Shown: piece by piece, positions 1-12,065 of the stretch | Numbering within the stretch: position 1 is the first letter of the stretch | Layout of the letters: each line of letters starts with the position of its first letter | Assembly (NCBI RefSeq): GCF_910592395.1 | Contig: NC_088326.1 | Span: forward strand, 9,739,001-9,803,000 | Direction of reading: 5' to 3' | DNA length: 64,000 nt | Source of the DNA: Lineus longissimus | Taxonomy: Eukaryota; Nemertea; Pilidiophora; Heteronemertea; Lineidae | Notes under the pieces: generated by a model | The model's input: the letters and a program-made list of their open reading frames with translations, nothing else | Told to the model about the DNA's origin: nothing | The model's database searches: none | Translations under genes and position numbers: made by a program

Positions 1-427
1 TAATTTATTGATAAGCAATTAACAGATGTGGTAATTGGTAATTAGAAAGATAACCATGAAATAGGCATTAAGATAATGTGATGTATGACTTATAAGTACC
101 AAGGGAAGTTATATATGACACCTTATTCCCACATCGTCACACCACGGTAAGGATCGTTTTCTCATTTGGTAGTGGTTTGTGTTATTAGAGGTTGATTAAA
201 TAAACTCGAAATTTGAAACCTTTCGAAATACCAAGAAATTGTCTATTTTTTTCAAAAGGGTGGCCACAATTGTCCAGAAAATCGAGATGAGATTATAAAA
301 TTCTTGGTTAGATCTTATTTTAGTTTCCTGTACATATGCATGTACGTCCAAGTATTTTATTCCCAGTGATACATATCAAGCATCAACATCTGATTTTTGT
401 GCGGGTAATTCTATAAAGTAACATCTG
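1..427. other. Intergenic, nothing recognised
   Basis: AT-rich sequence with no open frame, splice-supported exon or clear repeat that I can support. Confidence 0.5.
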
Positions 428-821
428 GGCCCCTTAGAATTCAGGTTCTCCCAGGATTGGGCCTATTGTTCTGTGAGCCCAATCCCTGAACTGATCGTCG
501 AGCATTTATGGGGTATCATCAGGTCTCGGACAATGGGCGGGCGGGTCCGACCAAAAGATGGACAACTCGCGATATGGCCAACACTGGTAAAACTATATAG
601 TTATAAACTCGTTATCTATTCAGTAAATTTTAAATGTTTAGCTATTTATTGTTTCCAAAAGCATCGCAGCAAAATGTTGTTCCCTTTTCTTCTCGTTCGT
701 GACTGGACGTTCACACAATTGATTTGCTTATCTGAGGATTATAAGACAAAATCCATGATAATTCGTACCGCTCCAAAAAAAGCGTTTTAGAGCTGTACGA
801 ATGGTTCTATCCCCAAGGGCC
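428..821. mobile_element. MITE-like TIR element, family A, copy 1
   Basis: The left end reads GGGCCCCTTAGAATTC and the right end, reversed, begins GGCCCTTGGGG, giving an imperfect terminal inverted repeat. The left part (cctattgttctgtgagcc, then ctgatcgtcgagcatt) and the right part (gagctgtacgaatggtt) recur in the same order at 14688-14892, and the left part again at 18013-18137. No protein is encoded. It is a non-autonomous DNA element by structure; I see no certain target-site duplication. Confidence 0.6.
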
Positions 822-1651
822 TGTAAACGTAATGTGCGCGATATTTGTCACTTGTATGTTGTTGTCGAACCTTGTTTTAGAACCTCATCAAAATATCATT
901 TCCTTACTGGCTCAAAAAAGCATATAGCATATCATTTTGGCATGTATTTTGTGATAGAAAAAACAAGCATTTTACTTTTTCCCTAACGGTACATATCGAG
1001 TTATTCAGAAAAAATCTCCTCGTCTTTTAAAGTTTGTATATCTGATAAATTTCCATACAGGAAGTATATTAAAGGTGTGCACATCTGGGATCGACTAGTA
1101 TGAATATATTGTCTGTGCAAACCACAGCATGGTTGCTTTTGTATTGATGGATGAATGTATGGACATCATATAGATTGTGTGTTCTATTGTCACATCTATC
1201 ACAAATGCAATAATAATCGATACAGAAATTATGGGCCATTTCCACATGACTCATCACCTGTATAAAACCTAAAAACGATCAAATAAAATTGGCTGATACT
1301 CTGAGGGCTAAATTTTTATGTTGTTTTGTTTTGTTTTGTGGTCAAGAGGCTTTTGATAAAATATATAATCGTGGCACATGCTCATCATATGAAATGACAA
1401 ATCACAAAATACTTCGATTGTTGATATGAGACATCCTTCAATAATTGTCGTTACTGTCAGTGATAGTTCCAGTAAACACTATAGTGGGCTGAAATTTACA
1501 CGACAAGTGTAGAACATGTCATATCACCAGAGATTTGTACAACGTCTTGCCACGCCTCCATCAGTCCATCTTCTACATAGAGAGAACTTTAGTGTTTTTC
1601 TTAATGGCCCTACATATGTACGTTTTCCTGACTACTGATTCGAAATTTCAG
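822..1651. other. Upstream region of the cysteine-rich gene
   Basis: No exon is supported here. The promoter and 5' UTR of the gene starting at 1652 should lie in the last few hundred bases, but I see no unambiguous TATA box or initiator. Confidence 0.4.
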
Positions 1652-4600
1652 ATGAAAACTCTCATCTACAATGCAGCCTCAGTCCTCGTCTTGGTGTGCG
1701 CGGCCGCGCTGGCTGAAAATCGTAAGAAACTTTTTAAAAGTTTTATAATGACATATCAAGCGTCATTATCTCTCCGATTTTGTGGTGTTTATCAGTAGAT
1801 GGGGGGGGGGGGGGGGGGGGATTATTGAGCTCTTATTGCCACGTGCCCGTGATAATGATCATGTTTTGGATGTTTTTGTCCTTACAGAAAAAGTGTCCTG
1901 CGTCAATGGTGACCCCCGTTGGACAATGTATGCGCGCATGTGGAGGGGGGGGGAGGGGGGATTATTGAGCTCTTCTTTCCACGTGCCTTTGATAATAATT
2001 GTGTTTTGAATGTTTTTGTTCTAACAGAAAAAGTGTCCTGCGTCAATGGTGACCCCCGTTGGACAATGTGTGCGCGCGTGTGGAGGGGGGGGGGGGATTA
2101 TTGCGCTCTTCTTTCCACGTGCCTTTGATAATAATTGTGTTTTGTATGTTTTTGTCCTAACAGAAAAAGTGTCCTGCGTCAAAGGTGACCCCGTTGGACA
2201 ATGTGTACCGAAAAACGAATGTGGAGGCCAAAACCGACTCGAAGACAGAAGAGGGTGCAAAAAGAACGAGCGGTGCTGCTGTAAGTACCTTCACCCTCAT
2301 CCTCGCCCTCCTTCTAATCGTCTTCATCTCGTTATCGTCATCATCACTATATATATGATTGTCAATTGCTTTTTACCGTATTTGCTGGCCTGCATCATGT
2401 CATTTTCACGAGAATTACAAGCATAGCAGTGCTAATTGCTAAGACTAGCTACCGACTATTGCAGTCGGGGTAAGCAAGAGATAAATGAGAAACGGCATAT
2501 AGCCCGCGCACCTTTAATTTACTGCACGGGACGAAACTAAATCTATGGTAAGACTTGCCATTGATCATTTTGATTTTTTTTTTGTAACAACATTATTTAT
2601 CACAGACAATGACTTCTAAACACCTATGAGAAAGTAAGAGAAGACGACGTTCAGGCTTGATTATTTGGGTTTCGGGGTGAAATTTACCCTCCACCGGTAA
2701 AATATGAGTGACCAACCTCCACTCACATCCATGTTTCAAATACCTCAAATCCGTTGTTAATGTATCATCACACGACAGCAAGGTATAACAAAAACGTGCA
2801 TGGTTTGATCAAATGCTAGTGTACGTTCTTCTCGATTCAAGAGGAAACTGGAAGACTGTACCGTCCGCGTGCTACTTATATGCTTATTCATGTTATCAGA
2901 TTGTTTGGACTACTGTCCAAATCACAATTGTCAATCCTAAATTCGCGTCATTGGCGCGTCTAGGGAGTCTTTGCAAATCCCCTGAAACGCCAATGCGAAC
3001 GCCGATCATATTGTTTGACCTTGTAAACAAGTCGAACAATGGAATAGGCGCTACCCAGCACGAATGTCGTATACACCTTTCCAGAAATGGGGCGCTGAGT
3101 GTCCGAAATAGTGATGTCATAAGGGGAAACTAGGCCTATGGTGGAGGGACAAAGGAGATAGTCATGGTTGACCAACACACTTGAATGCCTTTAATGACGG
3201 AAAGGGGGAAAAGTTAGTCCCAATGCAAGCCACCAATTTCGGGAAGCATGTATAGGCCGAGCGTGGATCGCTCTTAATTTACGCAAAACTTAGAAGCGCG
3301 TCATTTTGCGTCATTAGCCCGCAACTTGGCCTTTACGTTGCGCGTCATTGAAGCAGGACGGAGGTCAATTGTGATTTGGACTGTAGCAACCACAAAGTGG
3401 GCGATCTTCACCGTTCTTACTGATTTTCTCTGAACTTCTTCTCGTTCCTTCTCTTATCTTTCCAGTACTTTGTCATAGTGGTAAGCCGATTGGACAGTGT
3501 GTGAGCGCTGCTCCCCCGGCAAAATGTAAAGGCAAAGAAAAACTAAACGGAAGAGCTGGATGTGCTAACAATCAAATCTGCTGCGAGCCACGTAAGATCC
3601 ATAGCCAGTGCGGTGTCACGCGACATACTGCTCATCGCATTGTATTCCATTGGTGGAGCTTAGAGGACCACAGTGGAATAGGGCAGTGTTTACTCAGTAA
3701 AAGGGAGCCAGTTAGACCGTGTCAGCACTCCTACTACAGTACAAATAACAAATCCACAGACGCGCAACGAACTTGCGAGTTTATTACGCACCGAGTTGCG
3801 CGTCAATGACGCATCAGTGACACCCGTGTATCTCTCTATGTTTCACGTAAATTACGCGCAACCTATGCGCTGGGAGCGCCAATGACGTGAATATAGGGAC
3901 GACAATATAGTGATTTGGACTGTAACATGAACTAATACTATCGCCATAGGATTACATTACTTCAAAAATGACCGATAGGTGACATGTGGCTTATTTTGGC
4001 TCGGATCACATAAAATCATTGATTTGCGTCAGAAACACAACACAGACAAAAACAAACACTGTAACATATTGTGTCGATGCAATTTAGTTTGTCAGCATCG
4101 CCTGTACAAATGGCTTGTTTTATATGTATCAACGTGTCTATGTGAAACAAATGCGCGCCTCAAACGGCTTAACTGCGTCGACGCAGTATTTTGTTCTGAC
4201 TTACGTAGATGTGGCTTTAAAGTTCAAGATTTGTTTGCTTTGCTTCCAGATTTCAATGAAGACTGCACATGTTGTAAGTAAAGAGTTACTTCAAATGGTA
4301 AAACAAACCCAAACCGCTTATCCACTCTATATCTCAGCAGGACGCCTACTCTATCAAGGACACCGTGATTGGTCCCACAGTTCTATTTCAACTGAACTTG
4401 ACCGCTGAATGAGGTCACCTCGCTATTAAGGACAGCGATTCTCATGCCCAATTATAGTGTATTTAAAGTGGTTCTGTTTTATGATGCATTTGATTGTTGG
4501 AAAGAAAATGACCCGGCGGTTTCTCTGAATTATGACCTGTTCACCACACGGCATATCCAGTGCACGTATAACATGTATTTTCATCCATCTGACTGGTTGC

Positions 4601-5093
4601 ATAACTATATCCATTGCTAGCGCCGTATGAAAACTCACTGTGCTTTATAATGATCTCGACCTTTAGGTGCAGTTGACAAAAAAAAATTCGATTCCAAATC
4701 CATGTCAATTTCATCGACGAAAGTATCAACATGTATTGAATTGGAGCGGTAGACTGCCTGCTGTTGGCAATTTCTCTCAATCCCCAACATATTTTGATGA
4801 ATTCTGATTGGCTGCCTCATTATAGCGGCAGCAACATTTATAGACACGGGAGCTGTGTGTTCGGCGGTGGTAGGTGGAGAAACTAGGCAACCGATAACCA
4901 GTGCAGGGAATTCGGCATGCTTTGTACATTGCATGTGCCAAATAGCAATATTGTGTGCGCATGTACATCACTATCTCCCTTTTCAGCCTATTCTCCAGCT
5001 TCGGACGATCACGGAGAGAATGGAATTGCCATTCGAGATTGGTGTCGACCATGGCCTGAATGCCGCTTGCAATTGACCCAATATGTCTTATGA
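1652..5093 (+). CDS. Secreted cysteine-rich protein with two six-Cys repeats (147 aa, five exons)
   Basis: Exons 1652-1721, 2164-2280, 3466-3591, 4250-4273 and 4987-5093 all have AG/GT borders, all splice in phase 1, and total 444 bp (147 residues plus stop). Exon 1 is a signal peptide (MKTLIYN..., hydrophobic core, cleavage probably after ...AALA, residue ~21). Exons 2 and 3 each encode one repeat with spacing C-x8-C-x5/8-C-x11-C-x5-CC (C28 to C62 and C65 to C102), sharing a G-x-P-V/I-G-Q-C-V motif and a GC...CC ending. A 24-bp microexon and the last exon add four more cysteines (C110, C112 and two in a WC..W..C stretch). The spacing recalls clip-type or other small disulfide knots, but I do not recognise the family. 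Secretion is inferred from the signal peptide; function is unknown. Confidence 0.8.
1780..2163 (+). repeat. Tandem partial copies of an intron end plus exon start, with poly-G
   Basis: Three units at ~140-bp and ~136-bp period carry a 3' splice site (acceptors before 1888, 2028 and 2164) followed by the first ~45 bases of exon 2. The units are separated by G runs (20 G at 1801-1820, shorter runs near 1946-1960 and 2084-2096). Only the third continues into a complete exon with a GTAAGT donor at 2281. The first two have an extra C in the coding part and run into the G tract. Confidence 0.85.
2913..3383. mobile_element. TIR element in intron 2 of the cysteine-rich gene (TA-flanked)
   Basis: The left end is CTGTCCAAATCACAATTG and the right end reversed is CAGTCCAAATCACAATTG (one mismatch), each flanked by TA (2911-2912 and 3384-3385). 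This is the pattern of a mariner-like, TA-targeting non-autonomous element of 471 bp. The interior is rich in gcgtcattggcgcg-type motifs. Diverged relatives that keep one end (tgatttggactgta) end near 3926 and near 10433. Confidence 0.7.
3640..3928. repeat. Diverged relative of the TA-flanked TIR element
   Basis: In intron 3 of the cysteine-rich gene. It contains the interior motif gccaatgacgtg and ends with gtgatttggactgtaa, matching the right end of the 2913-3383 element. The left end is not clear. Confidence 0.45.
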
Positions 5094-5209
5094 TAATTTC
5101 ACTGTTTCTGACGGAATTGGATAAGACATTACCTTCGTGACTGATATGGATTTGCAATTTTATCTTTATATGTACAAATGTAGTTTTTGATTTTTGACAT
5201 AAATTGTCG

Positions 5210-5215
5210 ATTAAA
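5210..5215 (+). promoter_or_regulatory. Probable polyadenylation signal (ATTAAA)
   Basis: ATTAAA lies 117 bases after the stop codon of the cysteine-rich gene and is followed by a GT-containing stretch. It is the common variant of AATAAA, at a plausible distance. Confidence 0.4.
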
Positions 5216-5623
5216 GTTTGTCATTCCCCTAAAACCCCTGATGCATTATTTTGTAGATTACTCTTACAGGTCCCAATCTCATTTAAATTATAATCATGGC
5301 GGTTCTAGATATGGGATGTGAAGACAGAGTGTTCACTGTCGTCACGTGATTCGGTAGAATTTCAAGACTTGTGTTGTGTTCTACTTAAACCATTTGTCTC
5401 TTTCCCAAAAAGTAGGGGAGTTGGAGCGACCTTTCTCAGCGACTACATTCCTTTTAAATTAGCAACAGAGATTTTGGTTCCAAAATGGTCCCTTCTATAA
5501 ACTTGACATCGGCAAACAAAACACCACCCTATTATAAACAGTATTTGTCTAGCCCAAAGAGGTTCCAATGGGGTTCCCGAGTGACAGTGTGCATCTCCCA
5601 TTTCACGTTGACGATAGAGTATT

Positions 5624-5732
5624 GGGGGGGGGGGGGGGGGGGGGGGGGGGTCAATGTCTTTCGTCAACGAGAAACTAGAGATGATCAAATGCACAGAAGC
5701 AGTAAATGAAAGGGGGCCGGGGGGGGGGGGGG
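5624..5732. repeat. Poly-G tracts
   Basis: An uninterrupted run of 27 G (5624-5650) and a second G-rich run around 5712-5732. Comparable runs occur at 1801-1820, 20518-20530 and 22217-22231, with a C run at 47427-47452. They have G-quadruplex potential, and exact lengths in the assembly may be unreliable. Confidence 0.85.
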
Positions 5733-5881
5733 CGTTAAAAAAGCCTAACGGCAAAAACGTTCCTAGTGCTCAGAATATTATATACCCCGTCCACGACACA
5801 TGTGAACAACGATGCAGCTGCATGTTTAGGTTTCACATTCGGGGCCCGTCTCGATAAGTTGGTAAAAGATTGGGAACATCA

Positions 5882-5960
5882 GTGGCGTATAGTGGCTAGA
5901 GCACCGGGCTCATAATCAGGAGGTCGTGGGTTAGACCGCTGTTGTCTCAGACATTCCTGG
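5882..5960 (+). mobile_element. tRNA-Met-like SINE head or tRNA pseudogene
   Basis: The stretch tagtggctagagcaccgg resembles an A box. It is followed by a CAT anticodon context (ggctcataatcagg) and a degenerate B box (gtgggttagaccgc, where a functional tRNA has GGTTCGA). The order and spacing match an elongator tRNA-Met body, but the acceptor ends do not pair. It is therefore read as a tRNA-derived SINE head or dead tRNA, not a working tRNA gene. Confidence 0.55.
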
Positions 5961-6663
5961 GACAAGGTTAGTATCTTTTTACAAAATATTTCTCAAAATA
6001 ACCGTTTGAGACCTATTCTACCTCCGCCGTGGCGGTGACCTCCGATGCCAGTGGCAATAGCAATAACCGATTTTCGTTGCAGGCACTTGTAATGACCCCC
6101 GCAAACGCGAGATGTCCGTCTCCTGCGATCATCACAGGTCGCAGCGAAAGAAGCCTCTTGTTTGCGGGACACTTTGTTTCTAATATCATGACTTATGCGC
6201 CATGATCAAACAGCTATTGCTTGTCTGTATGGCAGCGCGGCACTTGTAGCGGATAACAGTTTAACCTGGTAAACCAAAGAACAAGGGTCAGTTTAAGACC
6301 ATAGAACGAAGTTGTTGGTAATTAACTTGGCAATATATTGTCGCGGAGAAAAAATCTACCTTCGTTCCGTCCAATCGTGATCTTTAACATAAACGTTACA
6401 CATATTTTTGTCTGTTTATGCTTGTGGTCAATTCTGGTCACCTTGGTCAAGCCTACTATCGAATACATAAACATTACTGTTGTTTTTGTTTGCTTGTAGG
6501 GCGATATTTTCTATAACGATGTAAATGAAACCCCAAGTTTGCATTTCTCTCTTTATGTCGAGCGCCTCCTATATTGTGCCATGATTTGTATTTTGTACAA
6601 GCCGTGTAGATCGTTCAGAATCATAACAGACGCCACTAAAGCTCGTATCATTTGCCAAATAAT
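5961..6663. other. Intergenic, no gene seen
   Basis: No exon or clear repeat beyond a possible SINE body directly after the tRNA-like head (attcctgggacaagg). Confidence 0.4.
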
Positions 6664-6810
6664 AGCGTTCCGCGAAGTTACTATTTATTGCTCACAAGGT
6701 CATTAGCCTGAATCCATTACGAAACCGCATGTTTGTCCGACATTGCCTGTAATTCAGCGATTGGGAAATAGAGGGCAGCAGCTGCAGTGACCTCATCTTC
6801 GCGGAATGCT
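6664..6810. mobile_element. Short MITE, family B (deleted copy)
   Basis: It begins agcgttccgcgaag and ends ttcgcggaatgct (terminal inverted repeat AGCATTCCGCGA with one change). Internally (gcctgaatccattacgaaac, then aattcagcgattggg) it matches the 365-bp element at 44912-45276 in inverse orientation, but lacks its middle third. Confidence 0.75.
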
Positions 6811-8249
6811 TTTAACAGAAATCACACTGGTTTAGGTAGAAAGTACATTTCGAGCAGTAACAAACACGCTGTGTATTTCAACCATCCAGTGATTCCGGAT
6901 GTAACCCTGGACGCAAGGGCCCAACGCGCCGCGTAGCGGCAAAAAAGCGAAGCTGGCGAAACATTTATAACGGGTCACCGTCACTTATTATTGGACTTAT
7001 AGCGCATTTACGGGGTTGCAACTATTTTGCTTTATAGTGTCACCAGGAAAGAAAAGCATGCGACCTAACGCCGATCTATTTGTATAAAGTGATAATTGGA
7101 AGTCATATAGTAGGAAAAATCAATAAAATAATCATTCCATTTCGTCTTTTGAGGGCATTTTTGATTGTAAAAAATATATGTGTACGTCACCGTAGTCTCT
7201 GCAATGATAATTTTATCAGAGCAGTCTCGCGCAAGTAGAAGTTCTTTACCTATTAGTTCTTCACTTATTAGTCTCAACGTCTGGCGCAAAGCCAGACGTT
7301 TTCCAATACGATTTCACTACGATGTTTGACAAGAAGGAGCAGTGCGCGAGATATGCTAATGAGCAGACTTCCCTCGCTTGAGTTTCTGAAGAATGTTCCA
7401 TATCGCGCTAAGCTCATCACTACTGATTATGACAGGCGTGCAACGGTAGGTATCTCCTCCCCAACTTCCACCCTAATACGGTACAATAAGTTACCATTTG
7501 ATGGGAATGGGACAATGCCCTCACTGTGTATGGAGTCATAGGGATAAGAAGACATTATTCATTAGTGTTGGTACAAGTGATTTTGCCCAAAAAGCATGCG
7601 CATTCAAAAAACAAAATATGCAAGGTATCACGTACATGACCATGACGACGTGCAGAAAGTGCACTGGCCAGTGCATACCCTATGGCTATGTACTAGTAAA
7701 CATGGTAAACATGAACAACATCATTATTCATCGGCAGTTCATTTTACTCCGAGCTTTTCCTGAAACATATAGCCATGATGATTAGGCCTACCATGTACCA
7801 TGACATGACCAATAACAGCACTAGATCATGTAGATGTCAACAAGTTCACATGAACCGTATAATCCCGCATGGCGCATGTGGGGCATGCGTCTAAACCAAA
7901 GCCCCAAAATCACTTGTTTTGGTCCATTTCAGTTTCACTTGTGTTTCCCCCGTCTCCCAGTCCATAATACATTTACAGTTTACAATCCCCAATCATGGCC
8001 CAACAAAAGGTCATCGGTTGACTAAAGGAACACAACTGTTCAATGTATTTATAGTTGAATGCGATCAAACTACGTCTTTTCAATCGTGGATTGTAAATTT
8101 AACCCCATGGGCCTAGGGAAGGCCCTATAACAATACTTTCGACACAGTTATTATCTCCGCTGCCTCCACCATGTTACACACAGTGCTCACTGCTGATTCT
8201 AAAATGCACCACCTAGTCAAAACAGGACATATGTTCTTCTAGGAATAGA
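6811..8249. other. Intergenic with a low-copy repeat at 7255-7445
   Basis: No gene is supported. Bases ~7300-7445 (tttgacaagaaggagcagtg onward) recur at 9272-9412 with few differences, so both belong to one dispersed repeat of unknown type. The short frames in it are interrupted. Confidence 0.5.
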
Positions 8250-9050
8250 TCTCTTTCCAATATTTCGTCATTCCACTATCGTCATCACCTCATCATACTT
8301 TCATTGACATTACAGGCACACATCCACAGAGCACTCTTCAAATCATCTACACAGTGGTTATCCAACTAGGATTATAAAGGTAATTTCTTAGCCCCGCACA
8401 GTGGGTTTCAGTCTTGATAAAGGGGCACAATTGCTAGCAGCTAGGTAGGCAAGATAAAGTTAGACGAAGTAGCCGATAGGGGTCTCTCACCCCTCAAAGT
8501 CCGTCACAACTATTCAAGCTTGTACAAGGAATACATGCAGCGCTGACTCTAACAAGACCCAATGGGAATGTCGCACAGTCATCTGTCAAAAACAAGACCT
8601 ATGTTGCAGTATGATATCTTGCCAATATTTAATAATTGCACTATCGTCATCACCTCATCATACTTCATTGACATTACAGGCACACATTGACATTGACCAC
8701 TGTTGCAGTCAACGACACAGTCGCTATCCAAGTAGCATTATAGAGGTAATTATCATTATCATACCTCATTAGCATGTGAACCAATCACGTCGCGTCCTTT
8801 GCGATCACGGCAAAGCCTCATGGAATAATGTCTTTCACCGTTGAATAATTTTTCATATTCCATGCCTACAACTTCAATTTCTTCATATTCCATGGCTAGA
8901 AGTTCAATACTAATATAATATCCAAGATAAAGTTACAAGAAGTAGTCAATAGGGGTCTCTCACCTCTCACTGTATGTCCACACTATTCACGCTTGTACGA
9001 GGAATACATTCAATGCTGAATCTAACAACACCCAGTGCCCTTACTCTGTA
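8250..9050. repeat. Diverged tandem duplication
   Basis: Two sub-blocks recur in the same order: atcgtcatcacctcatcata (8280, 8643) and a block with aggggtctctcacc and ttgtacaaggaatacat (8480-8535, 8950-9008). The second block is also found inverted near 11565-11620. This looks like a decayed repeat element with a tandem partial copy; no coding potential is evident. Confidence 0.6.
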
Positions 9051-9271
9051 TATTAGTCACTGGAAGATGGCCCATTTCACTCCTTCCTTCTACTTCACCT
9101 ATAATATCATTGCAAACGCCTCAGTTCTATGATATCACATTCACTTTCAGCTGTCATGCAACGCAACAACTGTGCTATCTGCCATCGCACATCAACGAAG
9201 AAGTGCAGCCGCCCACATTCCACCTCACGTCTGTCCGACCAGCTGCAATCCTCGAGGACGCCCCACTGTAC

Positions 9272-9412
9272 CACGATTTCACTACGATGTTTGACAAGAA
9301 GGAGCAGTGCGCGAGATAGGCTAATGAGCAGACTTCCCTCGCTTGAGTTTCGGAAGAATGTTCCATATCGCGCTAAGCTGACCACTGCTGACCATGACAG
9401 GCGTGCATTGGA
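9272..9412. repeat. Second copy of the 7300-7445 repeat
   Basis: Same sequence as ~7300-7445, including tttgacaagaaggagcagtg and ttccatatcgcgctaagct. Unknown class. Confidence 0.6.
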
Positions 9413-9932
9413 CTGGTACAGGTTGGAACTGAACATTGAATATGCTGGTGGTGACGCTTTCTGATGAGAAGTTGGTCGTGACTGATGCAGTATCCTTGGA
9501 CTTGTCCACAGCATCGTTCAATCATTGCTCTCTGAGCTGCCTTGATTCTGTACTTACCCAAATACTAAGACCAAATGCCTGTTGACTGTGCTTTAAGAGA
9601 GACTGGCGCCATGCCTAGAGATATGACTGACCCCTATTGGCAAATTTGTATGACTTTATCTTGCCTACCTAGCTGCTGCCTATAGTCTCCCTTTAACTGC
9701 GGAACACTTCAAAGTCGATAAAATGCCATGTTCCACCTTTTAATGTGTTCAGACCGCCATTTTCAAAATAATCAAGTCAGGACACTGCCTTCTAGTCTCA
9801 TAATAAATTTTGCTTTCCTCAATAATAACATTTCTTCTTCTTCAATGCTTTCATCATTCCAAACTTCTCCTCCTCTGACTTTTACAGGGGTACAGTCATG
9901 GCAATCAAAACCCAAATACTGAGACCAAATGC

Positions 9933-9996
9933 CTGTTGACTGTGCTTTAAGAGAGACTGGCGCCATGCCTAGTCTCTCTTAAAGCACAGTCAACAG
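9933..9996. repeat. Perfect short hairpin with an upstream half copy
   Basis: The arms CTGTTGACTGTGCTTTAAGA... (26 nt) pair across an 11-12 nt loop. The left arm and loop also occur at 9580-9622 (tgttgactgtgctttaagag, ggcgccatgcctag). This fits the end of a foldback element. Confidence 0.65.
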
Positions 9997-10204
9997 ACAC
10001 CAACCCCCTCAGACTCAGAAACCACAAACGCCCAACCCTTCCTGCTACCTTAATACTTCTGGATGTTTTACTTCTCCTAATAGGTCATGAAATCAATGTG
10101 TGTATCACACAGTAACCAATCATAGTGAAGTACGTACGCAACATGAGATATGACTTCAAATTGCGTACATACGCTTATTTCCAATCATCGACGACAGATG
10201 GCAG

Positions 10205-10435
10205 CACGGTCTAATTTTGAGCCAAGGGTAACACGTCACAATTGACATGCTTCCTGCTTCGCGCATCCTTCCAAGCTGTGCGCCAATGACACACCAGTGA
10301 CGCGCATATCTCTATGTCCCGCGTGTATTACGTGCGACTTATACGTGTGACTTGCGCGCGATCTATGCGCCCCACTGTTACGCCAATGATGCGGCTTAGG
10401 GGATGTTATAAATTGCGACTTGGACTGTAGTTCCT
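10205..10435. repeat. Diverged relative of the TA-flanked TIR element
   Basis: Contains cacaattgac near its left side, the gcgccaatgac interior motif, and ends gcgacttggactgtag, resembling the ends of the 2913-3383 element. Confidence 0.45.
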
Positions 10436-12065
10436 TGTTTTAAAAACAGTATGCACGTCCGAGATAGAGCCTCTACACTCCACTGTTGGATATCAAATTA
10501 TGAAACTAGGGATCCAATCCTCTCGGGGGTCGCCCACATATGAAAATCCATCACCTATGTTTGATTTCATCAAGATAATTTTGATATTAATAGGGAGAAA
10601 TCTACGGCATAATTTTTTCCAACTGAACTTTTTCAAGTAAGAAGATCATGCATGATAAGCCTGCATTAACCCTTTCGCTGCGTTTGACGCGCATAGCACG
10701 TCATGTTCATGGTCCAATGCCGTGCGGATGACGTGCATGTAACACGTCATGCCCTTCTAAAATCATCATCCACCAGAACTTGGTCGCAGCCTCTCTAAAA
10801 AAGCCAAAAGCACTCGGGAATAATCATATAGTTTCATCCTAATAGTAGGCCTGTTGTCGACACATTCGAATAGTTTCGACCGCAGGACAACCTTGAAAAC
10901 GAATAATGCTGGTCCTCCTGCTTCAGGTCTGTCCTAAAATCAGTCACGTGATTGGCGAATTTGTAGCTCACTGAATTTGTTATTAACAAAAAATACGGAT
11001 TGCTTGAGTTTTTGACCAGCATTATCAGATTCTCCTTTGGCTTTATCTATTTGTCTACGTTACAGATAAGGCTTCTACAAGAATAATGATAACGACAGAT
11101 AAGGTTCTTAGCGTAATAAAATGAGTGCGTCAGTATTACTACAAGGTTACCAGTGCAACAGTAGTCATGATCATGATGCCTTTGACGACGAGTCCATTGA
11201 CTCTGTTATCTGTTAAGTGGTTAAATGAGCAGGGGTTGGAAGAGCACATATACTAATGTGACTGAGGTAACTTACCCAGAGTGGACATTTCATGACCGAT
11301 CAAGTTGAATTTTCGGCCATAAACAAGAAAGAAACAGGTTCAAATACCATACATGTATCTTCTGTAATTTAAATAAGCGCACGATTCTTCATATGGTGAC
11401 AACTGGTCAATGGTCAAGTCAGTGTTGATAGTTTGATCGGTTCTTGAGCTGAAAGGGGGACTATGGTAGGGGGGTAAGGTAGGAGCAGAGGGGCTAATTT
11501 AGCCATCTGCAGGTGACTAAAATACACAGTAAGGGCCCGGGTCATGTAAGATTCATCGCTAAATATATTCCTCGTACAAGCGTGAATAAATTCGACTTAC
11601 TGTGACGTGAGAGAGCCTGCTACTCCGACTACAGTGGAAATGACGCTGCGTCGTAATATTACGGGCTACCATAAAGTCCAAACTACATTATGTCAGCATC
11701 TGCGTAGTGCGAAAGTTTTGTTGATGTTGGCCAAATTGGAAAATCATAAGCAAGCAATTACCTGATGAAACTAAAAAAGAGCAGACACAGTGAAGGAAAA
11801 GCCGCCAGCCTGTCCTTCGAGTGGGTTTTATAATGACATAAAATGGAGGGTTTTTTTCAGCAGTATACAGCCTCACCTGATCGGACGCGTCTGATTTCAC
11901 TACCAAAAAACCAGCCTGGACAACACGAATCACATAGCGTAGTCCTCGGTCATGGAGAATAAAAAAAAACACTTCAGTGACGGAGCTGATCCGTTCACCT
12001 GGTGAGGGTAAAATGAAATCACAACGCACGGATCGAAAGGTGAATGCTTTTATATAATTTTCATA
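10436..12065. other. Intergenic downstream of the GPCR gene
   Basis: No exon is supported. The part adjoining 12065 is probably the GPCR 3' UTR on the - strand. An inverted copy of part of the 8250-9050 repeat lies near 11565-11620. Confidence 0.45.

Noticed and set aside
5882-5960. Functional tRNA-Met gene
   Set aside because: The B box is damaged (gttaga for GTTCGA) and the acceptor stem does not pair.
10670-10770. cacgtcatg-type motifs as a regulatory cluster
   Set aside because: Three loose copies in degenerate repeat-like sequence; not enough to call binding sites.
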